64,000 nucleotides of DNA from positions 124,001-188,000 of the forward strand of contig JAMYHL010000019.1 in the NCBI GenBank assembly GCA_025531455.1, in the 5' to 3' direction. Source of the DNA: Apiotrichum sp. Y4204 (taxonomy: Eukaryota; Basidiomycota; Tremellomycetes; Trichosporonales; Trichosporonaceae). This document shows positions 59,800-64,000 of the stretch, piece by piece. Positions within the stretch are counted from its first letter, which is position 1; every line of letters begins with the position of its first letter. A model generated the notes under the pieces. That model did not search any database. It saw nothing but the letters and a program-made list of their open reading frames with translations, and was not told the DNA's origin. The position numbers and the translations under genes were made by a program.

Positions 59800-60595
59800 A
59801 TGTCAAGCGATCAGCCGTCATCGACGCCACCACATGCCCCACTCCTCTCCCTCTCGCGCAATCAGGAGCAGCGGCTCCGCGACTACCTCGACGAGCGGCT
59901 CCTCAATCTCGAGCGCGACGACCGCAAGCTGTAGGTGGCGCCCTTCCCACAAACATATATACGCTTTGACATGTAATATCTAACCAGCAAAACTCAGTGC
60001 TCTTGGTCCACTATCTGCCCTCGTCGCGCGTCTTACCCCAATCCTGCACTTGATCCTGCAGATCCCGGCGCGAGAGCCGTGGAACTCGACTCGGGTCGCG
60101 TATCTCCTCAATTTCACCGCCGTGGCCGTCACGTACATCACGGCTCTCCCATTGATTCATCTTCCAAAGCGAAAACGCGGTGACAAGGAGGAGGAGGACC
60201 AGTCGGTGCTTGAGGCGCAGTGGCGCGATGAGGCCGGGCGGACGATCCGTTGTGTCCTTGACCTTCTACTGGAGACGGAGCGCGGGTGGATCGCGGTTCT
60301 TCGTGGCAAGGCGTGGGTGCAGGGCCCTGGGGGTGGGTGTGCGGTCGACATAGACGGAGCGGGCACAGTGGATACCACAGCTCGGGTACGCCTCAAGAGC
60401 ATTGTGGATATCGGACGAGAAAAGATCCTCGCATGGGCGCGACCGTACGGTCACTTTGGCGGCGAAGTTATGGGCCAGGATGGTGAGGAGGGACAAGAAG
60501 TGCCCGAGGAGGAAAAGTCAGGCTGGGAGGCAGAAGTGGTGAATATCTGGAAAGGCATTCTCAAGGAGTTGGATTGGGACCGGACGGGTGCTTGA
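59800..60595 (+). CDS. unknown 242-aa protein
   Basis: Exons are 59800-59930 and 59998-60595, joined in phase 2 across a 67-nt intron. The N-terminus is Ser/Pro-rich, then charged helical sequence (RLRDYLDERLLNLERDDRKL). The first exon runs into ALGPLSALVARLTPILHLIL and VAYLLNFTAVAVTYITALPL, which may form one or two weak membrane or amphipathic helices. A basic KRKRGDKEEE stretch and a C-terminal domain follow (WRDEAGRTIRCVLDLLLETE; VVNIWKGILKELDWDRTGA). No family was recognised. The phase-correct intron and the composition support a real gene. It is divergent from RAD3 and converges on the KAR9-like gene. Confidence 0.65.
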
Positions 60596-60785
60596 TGAAA
60601 TGCATACACTTGTGTTGTACAGCGAACCGTATTGACAGGGTGCTCGTCTGGTCATGCTATGTTGTTCCGGCGTTCTCAACTCTCTTGCTGTTCTCCGCAA
60701 TCCGTCTAGGATTTAGTGCTTACTCTCTCACGAGCTCATCTCTTCTTAACGTCGACGACCTCATCGGCCTCCTCCAACCTACTCA

Positions 60786-63193
60786 TCATCTAGGATTTCT
60801 TCGCTTATTTCTTCTTTCTTCCTCATCAGATATGTGGTCAAGTCGGCCCATGCTAGTTCTCATCAGCACAATACCTCCAACGTGGTGTCTCAACCTACCT
60901 CCACCAGCCCTGGCCATGGTCTTCACACGCTTTCCATTATCCGGCCCCTTTCTCGATCCCAGTTCCAATAACTTGACGGATGTAGGGCGGCCTCCCGAAC
61001 CGAACAGGAACTCGCCGACCCACATTTCGCCTTCGCCCTTCCTTTGGCCGCGGCGCAGCGGCGTGTCTACGCGGGCGACGAAGAAGTTAGGCTGTACTAC
61101 GTCGAGTACCTTCTGCACCTCTTGATCCAGCAGATCGTACCTGCTCGGCACAAATGGTGAGAGTTCCACATTTGCCATCGTTATGGAGGTTGCGGACATG
61201 CGAGATGAGGCACGGGAGACACTACCAGCGGCCGGGGAGCGGGAACCCCACGAGGACGGAGGAAGCCGGCTGAGCGTGGGAGCAAGAGATGGTCTCCCAC
61301 CCGACCCAACTGATGGGCGGCTTGCAGCTGATGAGCTGGAGGCGAGTGACATCCGCCCACCGGCCGGAGTGCGTGTACCAATGTGTTGCCGAGTACCAGA
61401 CGGGGTACTTGCGCCAAATCGGTTCAAGGGCGTCTGTCGTCCGGAGGGTGTCCGTGCACCACTTAATGTGGAGCGTTGTGACATTTGAGACGGAGTGCCA
61501 TAGTTTCCAGCAGACCGGGAATGGGAGGGGGTGCTCATGACAGATCCTCCAGTTGATTTCATGGGCGTTCGCTGAGGAATGCGGCTAGAGTCAGGAGTTG
61601 AGGCGGGAGTGCTTGGTCGGCGTGTGCTCGAGTGGCTCGAGGCATGGCTTGGTGTAAGACTAGCTGTGTGACTGGGAGTGTAGGTCGGCCCATAACTGGA
61701 GCTGTGACTAGGACGCCGGGCATTGAGGCTGGGGGAGGGAAGCTCTGGAAGAGGTTTTGTGGAAACATTCCACCTCGGCTTCGCCAACGATGTTGTGGAC
61801 GTGGATTTGCTGAGTGTAGCACGCGAAATGGAACGGCGGAGGGAGCGCTGGGCGTTGGGCGTTACTGATCCAGTCCCGTTGCGCGAGGAGGGAGGTCGGA
61901 GCCCTGAGAAGGATGAGGGCGGTGGAATGCCGTGGTGCGATGGGGGTGTCGAGTTCGAAGTTGGGACCCCATTGTACATCCTGTGAACCGAGAGTCCCAG
62001 CCCACTTTCCATTGGGGGTACCTCCAGCTCCAGCTTGGGAATCTGAAGAACTCTTGGCGATCCCACAAACATGTGATCGTCCTCCAACGTCTCGAGGTCG
62101 TCCAACTGAGGGTTCTCAGGGTCGTTTTGTGCGAGTACTAGGTCAACTTTGCCATCCAGCTGCGTGAGATGCCTCTGTAAGGACGCCCAGGCAGTGGTCA
62201 TATCATTAAGGCGACGCAACGCCTCGCCGTTCGTGACACTGCGATCCGCTATGCTTTTGGCCATCATTTTCAAAATCCTGTTCACACTTGGCACATAGGT
62301 GCTGAGGAGTCAGTGCTGCAACGGGCGGTCCCTCTTACGCTTTCAAACGGCCATGGGCAGCCGCCATGTCGCGCAATCGCTGGATGCTGAGCGTGCTCTC
62401 CGAGGCGACTACCGGCACCGACACTGATGAGAGGATACGTCCCACATACGCCTATTGGAATCAGTGTCTCATTCAGGCATAAGTCAGTGCCAACTGACCG
62501 TGAGCTCAGTCAAGCTGTTCTGCAGAGGATCCATCATGCCGTCGGCCTGGTCAGCAGTCCTAGTAATGTCAACACTATGCAAGGACATGCAGCTCACGTT
62601 CGAAAGCGAATAAGCCACGGGTCCTCCAGCATCTCTTGCTTAAGCAACGCGTGTTGAGAGGTGACTCTTGCCCAGTCTTTGCGAAAGTTGTTGTGTAGCT
62701 CGGATAGTTCAATTGCCACAGGAACAGAAGCAACTCGGGGGGCAAGACTCTCGATACACTGGTTGACTTCTGAGAGAAGAGTGTCGAGGCGGGAAGCATG
62801 CGCTGATCGCATCGTGGGTGAATGACGCAGCTCTTCAATTTCATAAATCTTGTCGAGCACAGCACTCATTTCGCGCTGCAGAGCGTCCATTTCATCGGAG
62901 ATCAATCTGGAGCGTGTGAGTGGCAAGTTCACATGTTCAAGGCAGACTCACAGAAGTTCCGCATTCTCGCATCGTAACGGAGACCTCTGGGGTCGGCTAG
63001 GTGCACATCCGCCGTCCGAGTGCAGCTGTGTGGGGTTCGAGGAGTGTGACGAGATTGACTCTCCACGCTCCCCGCGACTAGAAAATGTTCCAGTATGCGA
63101 CGGAGCTGGAGAGCTCACGGGGTCGGTGGCCTCGTCCGACAGATCGGCGAGCGTCAACCCGTCGAACTGCTCGGTTAGGGCAATCGTGGTCAT
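60786..63193 (-). CDS. KAR9-like cortical/microtubule protein
   Basis: Exons are 63193-62952, 62906-62598, 62559-62499, 62451-62339 and 62301-60786 (746 aa; introns 45, 38, 47 and 37 nt, all phases closing). The N-terminal half is helical: MDALQREMSAVLDKIYEIEE, ASRLDTLLSEVNQCIES, EMLEDPWLIRF, PLQNSLTELTAYVGRILSS. A long Ser/Thr/Pro/Arg-rich basic region follows (about residues 370-600), with many SxxP and TPSG-type sites suited to kinase control and EB1 binding. The C-terminal block (YDLLDQEVQKVLDVVQPNFF; MWVGEFLFG; MARAGGGRL) matches the end of fungal KAR9 family proteins as I recall them. KAR9 links astral microtubules to actin to orient the spindle. The assignment is good but not as firm as for RAD3. 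Intron 3 uses a less usual GTCAGT donor. Confidence 0.75.
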
Positions 63194-64000
63194 GATGGTG
63201 CCGATGTGACCGCTAGGTGCGACTGCAAACAGTGCGGTCGCAGCGGTTTGGACTAGGTTCAGTGGTTGAATCGTGAGCGTAGGTCGGAGGTCGGTGAGGG
63301 GAGCGAACGGCGGATGTTGGAAGAATGGACAGAAAGCAAAGTCGTGAATGATGCTCAATCGTTAACGATGTCGGCGGTCATGATCCTCCAGTGAACGGAA
63401 GCAGCTTTGAGGACCTGCGGCTAATCCACGACTCGCCGCTGGTAAATAGAGTCCAGGAGCGAGTAGTCGACGCTGGTCCAACGTAGAGTGACCGGCGACA
63501 GCAGGAAGAAACGCAGATGGCGGCCAGACGGTGGAGTCGATGGGCCGTGGTGATGAGAGGGAATTGCGCTTGGATATGAATAAAAGTGTGTTTCTGGGAA
63601 CGAATGGATACCGCACCACGAAACAAAAGCGAAGCTGAAGAGGCGAGTGAGAAGGATGTTCGCAGCCACAGGAAGCGAGGCGCGAGCACGATCCAACAGC
63701 GCGTCGGGCACGCTGATTTTCGGTACAGTGCCCTTTGCAGGCGTCTGGGGGCAGCGCTTCACAAAGTGTGGATTCCCGTTATCCGGATCGCCGTTTGCCT
63801 GTGGATGTTGTTGAGCTTGACAAAGGGAGAGAGGTGAGAGGAGCGAGTGACAGGGAATGAGAAGTGTGAGATGTTGATATTCCCATTGACATGATGCACA
63901 GATCTGACCGTCAACGCGATGCTATGCAATGCACCCCCATGCATCCCATGCGCAAGCACAAACGCAAGGTGCCGCAACGCCCTCGGGTACAGTACATAGG
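63194..64000. other. upstream region of the KAR9-like gene; no supported gene
   Basis: About 800 bp to the window edge. Open frames such as 63421-63762 (minus, starting at GTG) and 63586-63837 (plus) have no family features and no good ATG. The region probably holds the promoter and leader of the KAR9-like gene. Confidence 0.4.

Overview
This window is nuclear DNA from a basidiomycete yeast, most likely a tremellomycete close to Trichosporonales. That placement is an inference. It rests on GC-rich coding DNA, fungus-specific families (RTA1, KAR9, MscS with an EF-hand), and a gene structure of many very short introns. About 65 introns were worked out by hand. Most are 32-50 nt, with GTNNGT donors and a CTNAC branch site about 10 nt before the AG. 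There is no sign of prokaryotic, viral or plasmid DNA, no CRISPR array, and no convincing tRNA or rRNA gene.

Left part (1-33 kb), gene-dense: a bZIP transcription factor (+), an Asn/Gly/Ser-rich unknown (-), an F-box protein (-), an unknown 298-aa protein (+), ALKBH1-like dioxygenase (-), CSE1/exportin-2 (-), TCTP (+), a 1993-residue low-complexity protein ending in a GATA-type finger (-), a small unknown (-), an RTA1-like membrane protein (-), eIF5 (-) and an MscS-type channel with an EF-hand (-).

Middle (33-50 kb): two long gene-free stretches (about 3.8 kb and 5.5 kb) flank the Ras exchange factor CDC25 (-). They hold short tandem repeats and perfect inverted repeats. A small mitochondrial-type protein gene with two consecutive micro-exons follows at 47.4 kb (+).

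Right part (50-64 kb), again gene-dense: a coiled-coil CxxC protein (+), a small secreted ricin-B-like protein (-), PRP3 (-), complex I LYR subunit NDUFA6/B14 (+), the 14-exon TFIIH helicase RAD3/XPD (-), an unknown 242-aa protein (+) and a KAR9-like microtubule protein (-).

The genes are mostly unrelated housekeeping functions (nuclear transport, translation, splicing, DNA repair and transcription, respiration, Ras signalling, spindle positioning). They do not form an obvious pathway cluster. I found no convincing new biological system. The points most worth a second look are the structured long introns of the RTA1 gene, the micro-exons, the stop-free introns of length 3n, the CSE1 stop codon inside a splice donor, and the two gene-free regions. 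All exon boundaries were inferred by eye from splice signals, phase agreement and family conservation.
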